A DNA stretch of 64,000 nucleotides from Thermosulfuriphilus ammonigenes. Its GTDB lineage: Bacteria; Desulfobacterota; Thermodesulfobacteria; Thermodesulfobacteriales; ST65. The notes beneath the pieces are model-generated. The model saw nothing but the letters and a program-made list of their open reading frames with translations, did not search any database and had not been told where the DNA came from. A program made the position numbers and the translations under genes. Positions 1-8,864 of this stretch are shown here, in pieces. The DNA lies in assembly GCF_011207455.1 (NCBI RefSeq), contig NZ_CP048877.1, positions 1,852,576 to 1,916,575 on the forward strand, written 5' to 3'. How positions within the stretch are numbered: the stretch's first letter is position 1; each line of letters begins with the position of its first letter.

Positions 1-169
1 TGCCTAGCAAACCATTGTAGCTTACCACCATGTGGTCTTCTATCTTCTTGTCCTGACGGATTAACTCCCGTCGGAAGAGGTCTCCTACCCGCCACCCGAT
101 AGCTACCTCAGGGGAGAGAAAACCCACCTTCTCCGCCAGAATCTTTAGCTCCAGGGGCACCCAGATCAT
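1..169 (-). CDS. N-terminal fragment of an unrecognised protein
   Basis: A leftward frame stays open from an ATG at 169 to the window edge, giving 56 residues that start MIWVPLELKILAEKVGF. An AAAGG lies only three bases before the ATG, so the ribosome-binding site is weak. The peptide is rich in Leu, Val and Lys/Glu and has no signal peptide or recognisable motif. It diverges from glgP, and the roughly 200 bp between them must hold both promoters. I do not recognise the family. The frame lacks stops and has coding-like codon use (CTG, GAG, AAG), which supports a real gene, but a chance open frame of this length is possible. Confidence 0.45.
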   Translation of the reverse strand, partial: MIWVPLELKILAEKVGFLSPEVAIGWRVGDLFRRELIRQDKKIEDHMVVSYNGLLG

Positions 170-250
170 AGACCTTTGATAACATGTTTTTTAAAAAAGT
201 GCCAAAGCAATCTGACAAAGGGTCTTAAAAGTCCTCTGTGTAGGGGTGTA

Positions 251-314
251 ACGGTTTTATAATTATTTTTTATTGATTTCACGGTTTTAGATAAATATCT
301 TTCTTTTAAAGATA
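251..314 (+). promoter_or_regulatory. Candidate glgP promoter with tandem repeat and inverted repeat
   Basis: A plausible housekeeping promoter has TTGATT at 273-278, a 17-base spacer and TATCTT at 296-301. The nonamer ACGGTTTTA occurs at 251-259 and again at 281-289, exactly 30 bp apart, which places both copies on the same DNA face. A perfect inverted repeat TATCTTT-N5-AAAGATA (296-314) covers the -10 box and the expected start. An alternative -10 TATAAT lies at 258-263 but has no good -35. The repeats look like regulator sites; the regulator is unknown. Confidence 0.4.
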
Positions 315-382
315 CAAAAGGGCTTTTTTCTTAAAATTTAAGTTTCTAGCTCGAAAATACTTTGAAAAATGAGGAGGAATTG

Positions 383-2926
383 ATGCATCCCAGTCAGTAC
401 CTTCCCCGGGTGATGCCTGAGCCTCTTAAAGCTTTGGTGGATTTAGCCCTTGATATGCGCTGGAACTGGTGTCATTTGTCCGAGCCTCTTTGGCAGTATA
501 TAGACCCTGATCTCTGGGCCTGGACCAGAAATCCCTGGTTTATCTTGGGGCGGGTAGAACAGGAGCGGCTGAATAAGTTGGCTGAAGATCCGGGTTTTCT
601 TCGTCTTTTAGACGAGCAGCTAAAAATGCGGGCCGAGGTGGTTACCAAGCCGGGGTGGTTTGAGGAGACCTATGGAAAGGGATCCTTGGGGATCATCGCC
701 TATCTGAGTATGGAATTCGGGCTGGGAGAGTCTTTGCCTATCTATTCGGGAGGGCTGGGTATTTTGGCTGGTGACTACCTCAAGACAGCCAGCGACTTGG
801 GGCTTCCGGTGGTGGGAATAGGCCTTCTATTTCACCAGGGGTATTTCCGGCAGGCCCTGGATGCCAACGGCAATCAGCTGGAGTTTTTCCTCTACAATAA
901 CCCCACTATGATGCCCATCACCCCGGTAAGAGACGAGCGAGGAGACTGGTTGAAGATCAAGGTGATGCTGCCTCAAAGGGAGCTTATCCTCAGGGTCTGG
1001 GAGGTTAAGGTGGGCCGGGTTAGGCTCTATCTCCTCGATAGCAATGATCCCCTTAATACCCCGGGGGATCGAGGTATCACCGGAAAGCTCTACGAAGGCG
1101 GGGAGGAGACCAGGCTTCAACAGGAGATTGTCTTGGGGATTGGGGGGTGGCGCCTGCTTGAGGCCTTGGGGCTCAACTGTGAGATCCTTCACCTTAACGA
1201 AGGCCATGTGAGTTTTGCCGTCATTGAAAGGGCCCGATCCTTTATGAAGGCCAATGGCCAGCCCTTTCAGGTGGCTCTGGCCTGTACCCGGGTGGCCAAT
1301 ATCTTTACTACCCATACCCCAGTTTTAGCAGCCTTTGATCGCTACCGGCCCAATATCTTCCTCCCTTATGCCCGTTTCTATGCCCAGATGCTGGAGATCC
1401 CCGTTGAGGAATTCATGGCCCTGGGGCGTTCAAACCCCGAGGATCATGAAGAGCCCTTCAATATGGCCTATCTGGCTGTGAGGGGGTGTGGGGTTATTAA
1501 TGGGGTCAGCCATCTTCATGGCCGGGTGAGCCGACGCATCTTTCAACCTCTTTTTTCTGACTGGCCTCAAAAGGAAGTCCCGGTGGGCTATGTCACCAAC
1601 GGAATCCACGTCCCTTCCTGGGATTCCAATTATTCTCATCCCATATGGGCCAAGGCATGTGGAGAAGACTTCTGGCTGGGAATCTCGGAGGATTTAGAAG
1701 AAAAATTCGCTCAAATAGGAGATGAGGAGCTCTGGGAATTCCGTTGTGCCAGCCGCTTAAGGCTTATTTCTTTTGTCCGGCGGAGGATGATCAAACAGCG
1801 CCTAGCCCTGGGGCTAGAGGAAAAGACCTTGGAGCGTTGTCAACACCTGCTTGATCCCAACACCCTGACCATTGGTTTTGCCCGAAGGTTTACGGCCTAT
1901 AAACGTCCCAACCTCCTCCTTCATGACCCGGATCGTCTGGAGCGACTTCTCACCAACCAGGAACGTCCGGTTCAGCTTATTATTGCCGGCAAGGCCCATC
2001 CCGAAGATGAGGAGGGTAAACGGATGATCCGGGCCTGGATCGAGTTTCTCAACCGGCCTCAGATCCAAGGACGGGCGGTCTTCATTGTGGACTATGATAT
2101 GACGGTGGCCTTTGAGCTCGTTCAAGGGGTTGATCTCTGGATAAACACCCCTCGGCGTCCCTGGGAGGCCTGCGGCACCAGCGGGATGAAGGTTCTGGTA
2201 AACGGAGGCCTTAACCTTTCTGTCCTTGATGGCTGGTGGGAGGAGGCTTACAGCCCGGAGGTGGGGTGGGCCCTTCCTCACGTAGATGAAGGCCTGACGC
2301 CAGGCGAAGTCGATGCCATCCAGGCCCGGGAGCTCTACCGGCTCCTGGAGGAAGAGATCGTTCCGGCCTTTTATGATCGGGATGACCGGGGAATTCCCAC
2401 GGCTTGGGTGGCCAAGATTCGGACTAGCATGGCCAAACTGACTCCTAGGTTTTCTTCCAACCGGATGCTTCGGGAGTATACGGAGAAGTTTTATCTTTCC
2501 GCGGCCCGGCGCTATCGGGAAAGGGTTGCCGGGGGAGGAGATTTTGGAGTCAGACTCCAGCACTGGCGTCAGCACCTTAAATGCAACTGGTCCAAACTCC
2601 ACTTCGGGAAACTAGAGGTCCAGCGGACCGACGAGGGCCATCTTTTTCGGGTGCAGGTCTATCTGGGAGAGATGGATCAGGAGGCCGTAAGGGTGGAGCT
2701 TTATGCCGAACCTCTACAGGAGGATGGAGAACCAGAGCGTTGGCCTATGAAGGCGGAAAGGCCCCTTTTGGGGTTTGTCAATAGCTATGTTTATTCGGCC
2801 CTGGTGAAGACAGATCGGCCGGCAGACCACTACACCCCTCGGATTGTGCCTCACTTCCCTGGAGCCCTCATCCCCTTAGATGACAATCACATCCTCTGGC
2901 TGGAGAGAAAACAGTGCCCTCTTTAG
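383..2926 (+). CDS. glgP: Alpha-glucan (glycogen) phosphorylase
   Basis: This 847-residue cytoplasmic enzyme should release glucose 1-phosphate from storage alpha-1,4-glucan using phosphate and PLP. The PLP-lysine region is clear: EACGTSGMKVLVNGGLNLSV, followed by LDGWW, matches the family's EASGTSGMKAxxNGxLNLSxxDGWW motif. The SMEFGL and YSGGLGILAGD motifs near the N-terminus and an FTTHTPV motif also fit the glucan phosphorylase family (GT35, the bacterial/archaeal long-N-terminus subtype). I chose ATG 383 because GAGGAGG lies at 371-377, five bases upstream; a TTG at 362 would place that site inside the gene. It ends exactly where the convergent ligase gene ends, with no terminator between. 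It implies that the organism stores glycogen. Confidence 0.93.
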   Translation: MHPSQYLPRVMPEPLKALVDLALDMRWNWCHLSEPLWQYIDPDLWAWTRNPWFILGRVEQERLNKLAEDPGFLRLLDEQLKMRAEVVTKPGWFEETYGKGSLGIIAYLSMEFGLGESLPIYSGGLGILAGDYLKTASDLGLPVVGIGLLFHQGYFRQALDANGNQLEFFLYNNPTMMPITPVRDERGDWLKIKVMLPQRELILRVWEVKVGRVRLYLLDSNDPLNTPGDRGITGKLYEGGEETRLQQEIVLGIGGWRLLEALGLNCEILHLNEGHVSFAVIERARSFMKANGQPFQVALACTRVANIFTTHTPVLAAFDRYRPNIFLPYARFYAQMLEIPVEEFMALGRSNPEDHEEPFNMAYLAVRGCGVINGVSHLHGRVSRRIFQPLFSDWPQKEVPVGYVTNGIHVPSWDSNYSHPIWAKACGEDFWLGISEDLEEKFAQIGDEELWEFRCASRLRLISFVRRRMIKQRLALGLEEKTLERCQHLLDPNTLTIGFARRFTAYKRPNLLLHDPDRLERLLTNQERPVQLIIAGKAHPEDEEGKRMIRAWIEFLNRPQIQGRAVFIVDYDMTVAFELVQGVDLWINTPRRPWEACGTSGMKVLVNGGLNLSVLDGWWEEAYSPEVGWALPHVDEGLTPGEVDAIQARELYRLLEEEIVPAFYDRDDRGIPTAWVAKIRTSMAKLTPRFSSNRMLREYTEKFYLSAARRYRERVAGGGDFGVRLQHWRQHLKCNWSKLHFGKLEVQRTDEGHLFRVQVYLGEMDQEAVRVELYAEPLQEDGEPERWPMKAERPLLGFVNSYVYSALVKTDRPADHYTPRIVPHFPGALIPLDDNHILWLERKQCPL

Positions 2927-4204
2927 TTAACCAGAAGTTTTTTCTAGAAAGCGGACTCTTACCGCCTTACCCGGTCCTCGCGGAAGCTCTCCCCGGTTGA
3001 GAAGCTTGACCTCCACGTGAAAGCCCAGGAAATTATAAATTTCCTCCTCCAGGCGCTGCTTAAGGCTTTCATCGAGTCGGGAGGACTCTACACTGACCTC
3101 CACTTGATCTTTACCAGCCACCTTACCAATGGTGATGAGGTAGTTGGGAAGTATTTCTGGGTGTCTCATGAGGATCTCTTCTATCTGGCGAGGGTAGAAA
3201 TTTACCCCCTTGACCTTGAGCATGTCGTCGGTGCGACCCTTTATGCGGGCAATTCGCAGGTGGGTGCGACCACAGGCACACCGACTTCGAGAAAGAACCC
3301 GGGTGATATCCCGGGTGCGGTAGCGAATGAGGGGAAGTCCTTCTCTGGTGAGGGTGGTGACGACCATTTCTCCCTCGGTTCCATTGGGGACCACCTCTCC
3401 GGTTTCTGGGTCGATGATCTCCACCAGATAGTGATCCTCCCAGACGTGAATGCCAGAGTGATCCTGACAGTCTATTCCCAGCCCCACTCCGCCGGTTTCG
3501 GTCATCCCGATGATATCGAAGGTCTCAATACCCATTTCTTTTTCGATAAAGGTCCGCATTTCGTCACTCCAGACCTCGGCCCCGAAGATTCCCACCCTTA
3601 GCTTGGTCTGCCGAAAGTCGAAGCCCTCTTCCCGAGCGACCTCGATGATCCTTAAAGGGTAGGAGGAAATGCCGGCTAAGGCCGTGGTACCGAAGTCTTT
3701 CATAAACTTGAGCTGCATTAGAGTGCGCCCCGGACCAATGGGGATGACAAAGCAGCCGATCCTTTCCGCCCCATAATGAAACCCAAAACCCCCGTTGAAG
3801 AGGCCAAAGCCTGGGGTGATCTGAAGGATATCCCGATGGGTGAGTCCGGCAGCGGAGAGACAGCGGGCCATGATTTCTGACCACTGTTCTACATCGGTGC
3901 GGGTAAAGGGGTTGATCACCGGAGTCCCCGTTGTCCCTGAAGACATGTGAAAACGGACAAACTCATCCTTGTGGCCGCAGGCCAGGCCAAAGGGATAGGC
4001 CTCCCGGAGATCATCTTTGGTTAAGAAGGGAAACTGCTGGATATCCTTTAAAGAACCGATATCTTCAGGCTCCGGAGAGCCAAGTCGCTGGTGATAGGTC
4101 GGATTTTTCTCCTTTATATGGGCCAAAACACAGCGGAGCCGTTTGAGCTGAAGACCTTCGAGCTCTTGGCGGCTGAGGCACTCTAGACGTTGTTGATACA
4201 CCAT
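2927..4204 (-). CDS. paaK: Phenylacetate-CoA ligase family protein (AMP-forming)
   Basis: A 425-residue ANL-superfamily adenylating enzyme. It has the ATP-binding SSGTTGTP at residues 88-95, GMTETGG around 233-239, YRTRD around 295-299 and IKGRTDDMLKVKG around 321-333, all in PaaK order. It would make an acyl- or aryl-CoA from an acid, ATP and CoA. AGGGAGGT precedes the ATG. The aminotransferase gene lies 8 bp upstream on the same strand, so the two are probably co-transcribed. Transamination and CoA activation together suggest handling of aryl or branched 2-oxoacid-derived acids, for example phenylacetate from phenylalanine. The true substrate cannot be read from sequence. CoA ligases of this kind are common in anaerobes without a full phenylacetate degradation pathway. 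Confidence 0.88.
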   Translation of the reverse strand: MVYQQRLECLSRQELEGLQLKRLRCVLAHIKEKNPTYHQRLGSPEPEDIGSLKDIQQFPFLTKDDLREAYPFGLACGHKDEFVRFHMSSGTTGTPVINPFTRTDVEQWSEIMARCLSAAGLTHRDILQITPGFGLFNGGFGFHYGAERIGCFVIPIGPGRTLMQLKFMKDFGTTALAGISSYPLRIIEVAREEGFDFRQTKLRVGIFGAEVWSDEMRTFIEKEMGIETFDIIGMTETGGVGLGIDCQDHSGIHVWEDHYLVEIIDPETGEVVPNGTEGEMVVTTLTREGLPLIRYRTRDITRVLSRSRCACGRTHLRIARIKGRTDDMLKVKGVNFYPRQIEEILMRHPEILPNYLITIGKVAGKDQVEVSVESSRLDESLKQRLEEEIYNFLGFHVEVKLLNRGELPRGPGKAVRVRFLEKTSG

Positions 4205-4212
4205 GACCTCCC

Positions 4213-5397
4213 TTAGCCTTGGGCCCTCTCCATGGCCCGCTTGAATCCTTCTCGAGAACGCTCAATGACCGATTCCTCCACGCAGAAGGCCAGCCTCATA
4301 TGTCCTGGAGCCCCAAATCCCCGCCCGGGAACGGCCAGAATTTTCTCTTCGGCCAGCAGGCGGCAGAAGGCCACGTCGTCTTCCAGTGGGGTTCGGGGAA
4401 AGACATAAAAGGCCCCCCGGGGGACAACGAACTGGTAGCCAGCCTCTCGAAGAATCTCACAAAAAAGATCCCTCCGGCGCTGATATATGCCCACATCTAC
4501 ACTGGCTTCTGGACAACGAGCCACCGCCCGCTGCATGAGGGCCGGGGCGTTCACGAACCCCAAGATACGGTTGGCCAGAATGAAGGCAGCCATAAGTTCT
4601 GCCACCCCCTCAGCCTCGGGGTTAAGGGCCAGGTAACCCAGGCGCTCTCCCGGAATGGAGATTTCCTTGGAGAAACTGTTTATGACAATGGTTTGGGGAT
4701 AAAGGGGGAAAAGGGCCGGGGGACTCTGGCCATCAAAGGTGAGACGACGATAGGGTTCGTCAGAGATAAGAAAGATGGGACGGCCCTGCCTTTTGCTGGC
4801 GGCCGTAAGGAGTTCGGCCAGGCCCTTTAACTCTTCTAGATCATAGACCTGACCGGTGGGATTGTGGGGTGAGTTGATCAGCACGGCTCTGGTTCTGGGG
4901 CCAAGGGCCTTCTCCAGGGCCTCAAGGTCTAGATGAAAGTCGGCCTTGCTGGGCACCGGTATCGGACGTCCCTGGTGGTTTTCCACGTAAAAGCGGTACT
5001 CCACAAAGAATGGTGAGGGAAAGATGACCTCGTCTCCCGGCTCCAAGATGGCCTTGAAAACTACATTAAGGGCCCCGGCAGCCCCACAGGTCATGACAAT
5101 GTTCTCGGCCGGGGTCTCCACTCCTTGTTCTTTTGAGACCCTTCGGGCCATAGTTTCCCGGACAAAGGGATAGCCGGCGTTGGGCATATAACCATGAACA
5201 CCCGGGCTCTCTTCCTCGGCGGCCGCCTTAAGGGCCTGAAGGAAATCTTCTGGAGGGCTTACATCTGGATTGCCCAGACTGAAGTCGCAGACAGCTTCAG
5301 GACCATACTGGCTCTTCAGTCGGGCCCCTTCCTCAAACATTTTGCGGATCCAGGAAGAGGCTTCCAGATAGCCGGCGATCTGTTGTGAAAGGACCAT
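4213..5397 (-). CDS. Class I/II PLP-dependent aminotransferase
   Basis: A 394-residue fold-type I aminotransferase. NPTG is at 179-182, DEPY at 213-216, the PLP lysine K244 lies in SFSKEISIPGERLGY, and a C-terminal Arg/Phe-rich MRLAFCVE block is where the substrate-carboxylate arginine sits in this family. It exchanges amino groups between an amino acid (probably aspartate, alanine or aromatic) and a 2-oxo acid. The ATG at 5397 follows AAGGAGGT. It is the first gene of a two-gene leftward operon with the paaK-like ligase. The ccsA promoter region lies back to back with it. Substrate specificity is not predictable; it resembles the archaeal/thermophile AspC-like group more than enteric TyrB. 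Confidence 0.87.
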   Translation of the reverse strand: MVLSQQIAGYLEASSWIRKMFEEGARLKSQYGPEAVCDFSLGNPDVSPPEDFLQALKAAAEEESPGVHGYMPNAGYPFVRETMARRVSKEQGVETPAENIVMTCGAAGALNVVFKAILEPGDEVIFPSPFFVEYRFYVENHQGRPIPVPSKADFHLDLEALEKALGPRTRAVLINSPHNPTGQVYDLEELKGLAELLTAASKRQGRPIFLISDEPYRRLTFDGQSPPALFPLYPQTIVINSFSKEISIPGERLGYLALNPEAEGVAELMAAFILANRILGFVNAPALMQRAVARCPEASVDVGIYQRRRDLFCEILREAGYQFVVPRGAFYVFPRTPLEDDVAFCRLLAEEKILAVPGRGFGAPGHMRLAFCVEESVIERSREGFKRAMERAQG

Positions 5398-5501
5398 GAA
5401 GACCTCCTTTTGGCTTTAAGCAAAAGCCTTTACTCATGGTAGTGGAGATTGTCAATGGAGTCCTTGTTTTTGACCGCTCTTGTGCTAAGTTTTGGGCCAT
5501 T

Positions 5502-6329
5502 ATGGATCTTTTGCTCTTTCGGGCGGCCTTAATTGCCTATCTTTTGGCCACTGCCGGCCACTTGGTCTATATCCTTACCTTACGAAAGGATGCCGCCCGG
5601 GTGGCCAATGGGGTCTTGGTCGGGGGGTTCCTTTTTCATACTGCCTCGCTGGCTGTCCGCTGGTCGGAGGCCGGCTATCCTCCCATTACCAACCCTCACG
5701 AGGCCTTTTCCTTCTTCAGCTGGGCCTTGGTGTGGGCCTATGGTCTGCTTTATCTCCGTTTTAGACTCCCGGTGCTGGGGGCCTTTGTTATCCCCATTGT
5801 CACCCTCTTTATGATTCTTTCCTCTTTGGCCCCGGCCGAGATCCTTCCCCTGCCTCCGGCCTTAAAAAGTCTTTGGCTTCCGGTTCATGCCTTCATTTCT
5901 CTGCTGGGGCATGCCTTTATGGCCCTGGCCTTTGCCTCAGCGGTGATGTACCTTCTGCAGGAAAGGGAGATCAAAAAGAAAAAACTGGGGGCCATTTTCA
6001 AAAGACTCCCTTCCTTAGACACCCTGGATGCCATAAACTACTGGTCCCTGAAGATCGGCTTTCCCTTTATGACTCTAGGAATTATCACTGGTAGCCTTTG
6101 GGCCGAAAAGGCATGGGGGGCCTATTGGAGCTGGGACCCAAAGGAGACCTGGAGCCTGATTACCTGGTTCCTCTATGCCGCCCTGCTTCATGAGCGTCTG
6201 GCTGTTGGCTGGCGGGGGCGCCGGGCGGCTATTCTCTCGGTAGTGGGATTCATGGCCCTTATCTTTACCTTCTTGGGGGTAAACTTCCTCTTGGGAGGAG
6301 AACATTCCTATGGCCGCTGGCCAGGCTAA
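5502..6329 (+). CDS. ccsA: Cytochrome c biogenesis protein CcsA/ResC family
   Basis: An integral membrane protein of 275 residues with about eight hydrophobic helices. The heme-handling WWD-type motif WGAYWSWDPKETWSL is at residues 205-219, and conserved histidines occur in flanking helices (HAFISLLGHAF, LLHERL). In system II cytochrome c assembly, CcsA with CcsB moves heme out and ligates it to apocytochromes. The frame is open from a codon at 5436, but the ATG at 5502 (MDLLLFRAALIAY) starts right before the first helix and fits family length, although its ribosome-binding site is poor. It overlaps hemA by 20 bp, so heme synthesis and cytochrome c maturation are co-expressed, as in many Desulfobacterota. 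No ccsB partner is in the window. Confidence 0.88.
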   Translation: MDLLLFRAALIAYLLATAGHLVYILTLRKDAARVANGVLVGGFLFHTASLAVRWSEAGYPPITNPHEAFSFFSWALVWAYGLLYLRFRLPVLGAFVIPIVTLFMILSSLAPAEILPLPPALKSLWLPVHAFISLLGHAFMALAFASAVMYLLQEREIKKKKLGAIFKRLPSLDTLDAINYWSLKIGFPFMTLGIITGSLWAEKAWGAYWSWDPKETWSLITWFLYAALLHERLAVGWRGRRAAILSVVGFMALIFTFLGVNFLLGGEHSYGRWPG

Positions 6330-7668
6330 GCCAGATATTGCCCTCTTGGGGCTAAACCATCGGACCGCTCCTATAGAGGTTCGAGAACGTCTGGCCTTCG
6401 CCCATTGTGAGGCCCCGCCACTTGAGCTCTTGCGGCGCCTTTCCAGGATCCAAGAAGTCATTTTTCTTTCTACCTGTAATCGGGTGGAGGTCATCTTTAC
6501 CTCTTCTTCTCCCCAAGAGGCCGCCGAAGAGATAAAAGACCTTTTCGCCTCGGCCAATAAAGTCTCCCGGGAACTTTTTGAATCCTGCCTTTATTTTCTT
6601 AAAGGAAGGGAGGCCATTCGTCATGTCTTCCGGGTGGCCTCGAGTCTGGACTCTATGGTTTTAGGAGAGCCTCAGATCCTGGGCCAGCTAAAAGAAGCCT
6701 ATCGGGCCGCCGCTAACCACCGGACTACCGGGGTCATCCTCAATCGTCTAATGCACAAGACTTTTTTTGTGGCCAAACGGGTTCGCACCGAGACCGGCAT
6801 AGCCAGTCATGCTGTCTCCATCAGTTATGCGGCTGTAGAGCTGGCCCGAAAGATCTTTGGCGACCTGTCGGGCAAGACTTCTCTGCTCATTGGTGCTGGA
6901 GAGATGGCCGAGCTGGCTGCCCAGCACCTCCTCACCCAGGGAGTCTCAAATATTACCGTGGCCAACCGGACTTTCGAGCGAGCGGTTGAGTTGGCCCAGC
7001 GTTTCCAGGGGCAGCCGGCCCGGCTAGAGGAAGTTCCCGATTGGCTCCTTAAGGTAGATATTGTCATCAGCTCCACCGGGGCCCCGGGTTATATAATCAC
7101 TTACGATCAGGTAAAGGGAATAATGCGCCCCCGACGAATGCGGCCGCTCTTTTTCATCGATATAGCTGTCCCCCGGGATATCGAGCCCGAGGTTAACCGA
7201 ATAGACAACGTCTATGTCTATGACATAGACGACCTTAAAACCGTGGTCGAAGAAAATCGCAGTCAGCGAGAAAAAGAAGCCTTAAGGGCGGAAAGAATCA
7301 TTGAGGAAGAGATCCTCAAATTTTATGCCTGGCTTGAAGGCCTGGATGTGGTCCCGACTATAAAATCCATCCGGGCCAAAGCTGAGGAAATTAGAAAGCG
7401 GGAGCTGGCCAAGACTTTGGCCCACATAGGGGATCAGCTTTCTCCGGAGCAGGTCAAGGCCATTGAAGTTCTCACCTGCTCCATTGTCAACAAAATCCTC
7501 CATGATCCTATTATCTTTCTTAAAAACCGCTACCACCAAGACGGTAGCCTGGTGGTAGATATGGCCCGAAAGCTTTTCAACCTAAATGGCGACCAACCCC
7601 TCAAACCTCTCCCCCCTCTGGTTCGCCTCAAAGGCCAGGATGAAGAGGAGATCGATCGTCCGGGTTAA
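6310..7668 (+). CDS. hemA: Glutamyl-tRNA reductase
   Basis: A 452-residue enzyme of the C5 pathway that reduces glutamyl-tRNA(Glu) with NADPH to glutamate-1-semialdehyde, the first committed step to heme, siroheme and cobalamin. The GLNHRTAP start, the catalytic cysteine C56 in STCNRVE, the LGEPQILGQLKEAY block and the Rossmann motif GAGEMAELAAQHL are all present. The C-terminal dimerisation region is full length. GGGAGGAG lies about nine bases before the ATG, inside the ccsA coding end. The gene ends flush against convergent ssb. It fits an organism that makes abundant c-type cytochromes and cobalamin; cbiG and cbiH are 1.2 kb away. Confidence 0.95.
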   Translation: MAAGQAKPDIALLGLNHRTAPIEVRERLAFAHCEAPPLELLRRLSRIQEVIFLSTCNRVEVIFTSSSPQEAAEEIKDLFASANKVSRELFESCLYFLKGREAIRHVFRVASSLDSMVLGEPQILGQLKEAYRAAANHRTTGVILNRLMHKTFFVAKRVRTETGIASHAVSISYAAVELARKIFGDLSGKTSLLIGAGEMAELAAQHLLTQGVSNITVANRTFERAVELAQRFQGQPARLEEVPDWLLKVDIVISSTGAPGYIITYDQVKGIMRPRRMRPLFFIDIAVPRDIEPEVNRIDNVYVYDIDDLKTVVEENRSQREKEALRAERIIEEEILKFYAWLEGLDVVPTIKSIRAKAEEIRKRELAKTLAHIGDQLSPEQVKAIEVLTCSIVNKILHDPIIFLKNRYHQDGSLVVDMARKLFNLNGDQPLKPLPPLVRLKGQDEEEIDRPG

Positions 7669-8076
7669 CTAAAACGGTATATCTTCTTCGGGGGCTGAGA
7701 GATCCACAGAAGGTTCGGCCTGGACTTCTGGGGTTGAGCCCCGGGAGTCCAGCATCTGCATGGCTGTGGCTACAATCTCGGTGGTGTACCTTTTGACTCC
7801 CTCGCGGTCTTCCCAGGATCTGGTCTGGAGTCTCCCTTCAATATAGACCTGCCGACCCTTGGAGAGATATTCTCCACAAATCTCGGCCAGCTTGCCAAAG
7901 GCTACGATTCGGTGCCACTCGGTGCGCTCCTCACGCTGGCCGTTTTTCCCCGTCCAGGTTTCATTGGTGGCCAAGCGGAAGGTAGCCACTGGCGTACCAT
8001 CGGCCGTGTATCTGATCTCCGGATCTGCCCCTAGATGGCCGATGAGAATGACCTTGTTTACACTACCTCTACCCAT
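7669..8076 (-). CDS. ssb: Single-stranded DNA-binding protein
   Basis: A 135-residue protein with an OB fold ([18 protein letters not shown], then [21 protein letters not shown]) and a short variable linker ending in the acidic tip EEDIPF, which in SSB recruits replication and repair partners. It coats single-stranded DNA during replication, recombination and repair. AAAGGAGG lies before the ATG. It is a single leftward gene, convergent with hemA and divergent from the HTH gene at 8199. The linker is shorter than in E. coli SSB, as usual for thermophiles and deltaproteobacteria. Confidence 0.95.
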   Translation of the reverse strand: MGRGSVNKVILIGHLGADPEIRYTADGTPVATFRLATNETWTGKNGQREERTEWHRIVAFGKLAEICGEYLSKGRQVYIEGRLQTRSWEDREGVKRYTTEIVATAMQMLDSRGSTPEVQAEPSVDLSAPEEDIPF

Positions 8077-8198
8077 GGGGTGGGCCTCCTTTAGCCGAAG
8101 GATGAACCAACGTTACCACAGGGGAGCCGGCCTGCAAGATCATTGACCAGAAGGGCTAGAGATACCTAACTTTTGGATGAAAAACTTGGAGGAAGGGG

Positions 8199-8831
8199 GT
8201 GATTATGGTGCCGGTTGTCGTTCAACCCCAGGAGATAAAGGATTTTGATGTCGATGAGCTGGCTATTAGGGTCTTCCTTAAGGCCCTTGAGTTGTTAGGG
8301 GGGCCTCGTAAGCTCATTCTCTATCGCAACCTTACTTGGCTGACTAGCCTGATGGAGGCCGCCTATGCCGTGGTTTTGGCTGAGGAGGCCCTTAAGACAG
8401 AAGACGATATTGCTGAATTTCTCGGGCTCACCCGTCAAACGGTACGTAACATTCTTCGGGCTGACCCAGAGCTGGTGATGAAAAAGCTCTCCGGAGAGCT
8501 GGAGGAACGAGGTCTTAAGGCCCATACTGCGGGAGGATTGGCCAAACTGGCCTATGAGGAGATAAAGAAGGGGAATGAGGCCCTGGTTTTCTTCTCTCAG
8601 GTGATTCGGGAGGGCGGCAAGATTCTGGGGATTGGTTGGCCGGCAGAGGTGCTGGCCCGAATAAAGGGGCTTGACTTCCCCCTCCCCAGTGCCCTTGTCT
8701 CTGAGCGACTAAGGGGTTTGATAGTTAAAGAAAGAGACCTTGGGGAGTTGGTGGCTGCCCTGGGGCCAGAGATCAGGAACCCTCGTGAACTCCTTCATCT
8801 CCTGGCCGAAAAGTTAAGGGAGGAGACCTGA
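8199..8831 (+). CDS. Small predicted HTH regulatory protein
   Basis: A 210-residue protein without signal peptide or membrane segment. Residues around 65-90 (TEDDIAEFLGLTRQTVRNIL) look like a helix-turn-helix, with DIAEFLG as the positioning helix and TRQTVRNIL as the recognition helix. The rest is helical and rich in Leu, Glu and Lys. It vaguely resembles the small probable-regulatory domain that accompanies KaiC-like ATPases in archaea and some thermophilic bacteria, but no KaiC gene is here, so that assignment is weak. GGAGG at 8188-8192 suits the GTG at 8199; an in-frame ATG at 8205 is also possible. It leads the rightward cobalamin/heat-shock run. Confidence 0.55.
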   Translation: MIMVPVVVQPQEIKDFDVDELAIRVFLKALELLGGPRKLILYRNLTWLTSLMEAAYAVVLAEEALKTEDDIAEFLGLTRQTVRNILRADPELVMKKLSGELEERGLKAHTAGGLAKLAYEEIKKGNEALVFFSQVIREGGKILGIGWPAEVLARIKGLDFPLPSALVSERLRGLIVKERDLGELVAALGPEIRNPRELLHLLAEKLREET

Positions 8832-8864
8832 TTCAGGCCCGATGAAGAGAGAGCTTGTAAAGTG

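Noticed and set aside
1814-2602. 262-residue antisense frame inside glgP
   Set aside because: The opposite strand is a clear glycogen phosphorylase, and this frame has no motif or ribosome-binding site; it is a shadow due to codon bias.
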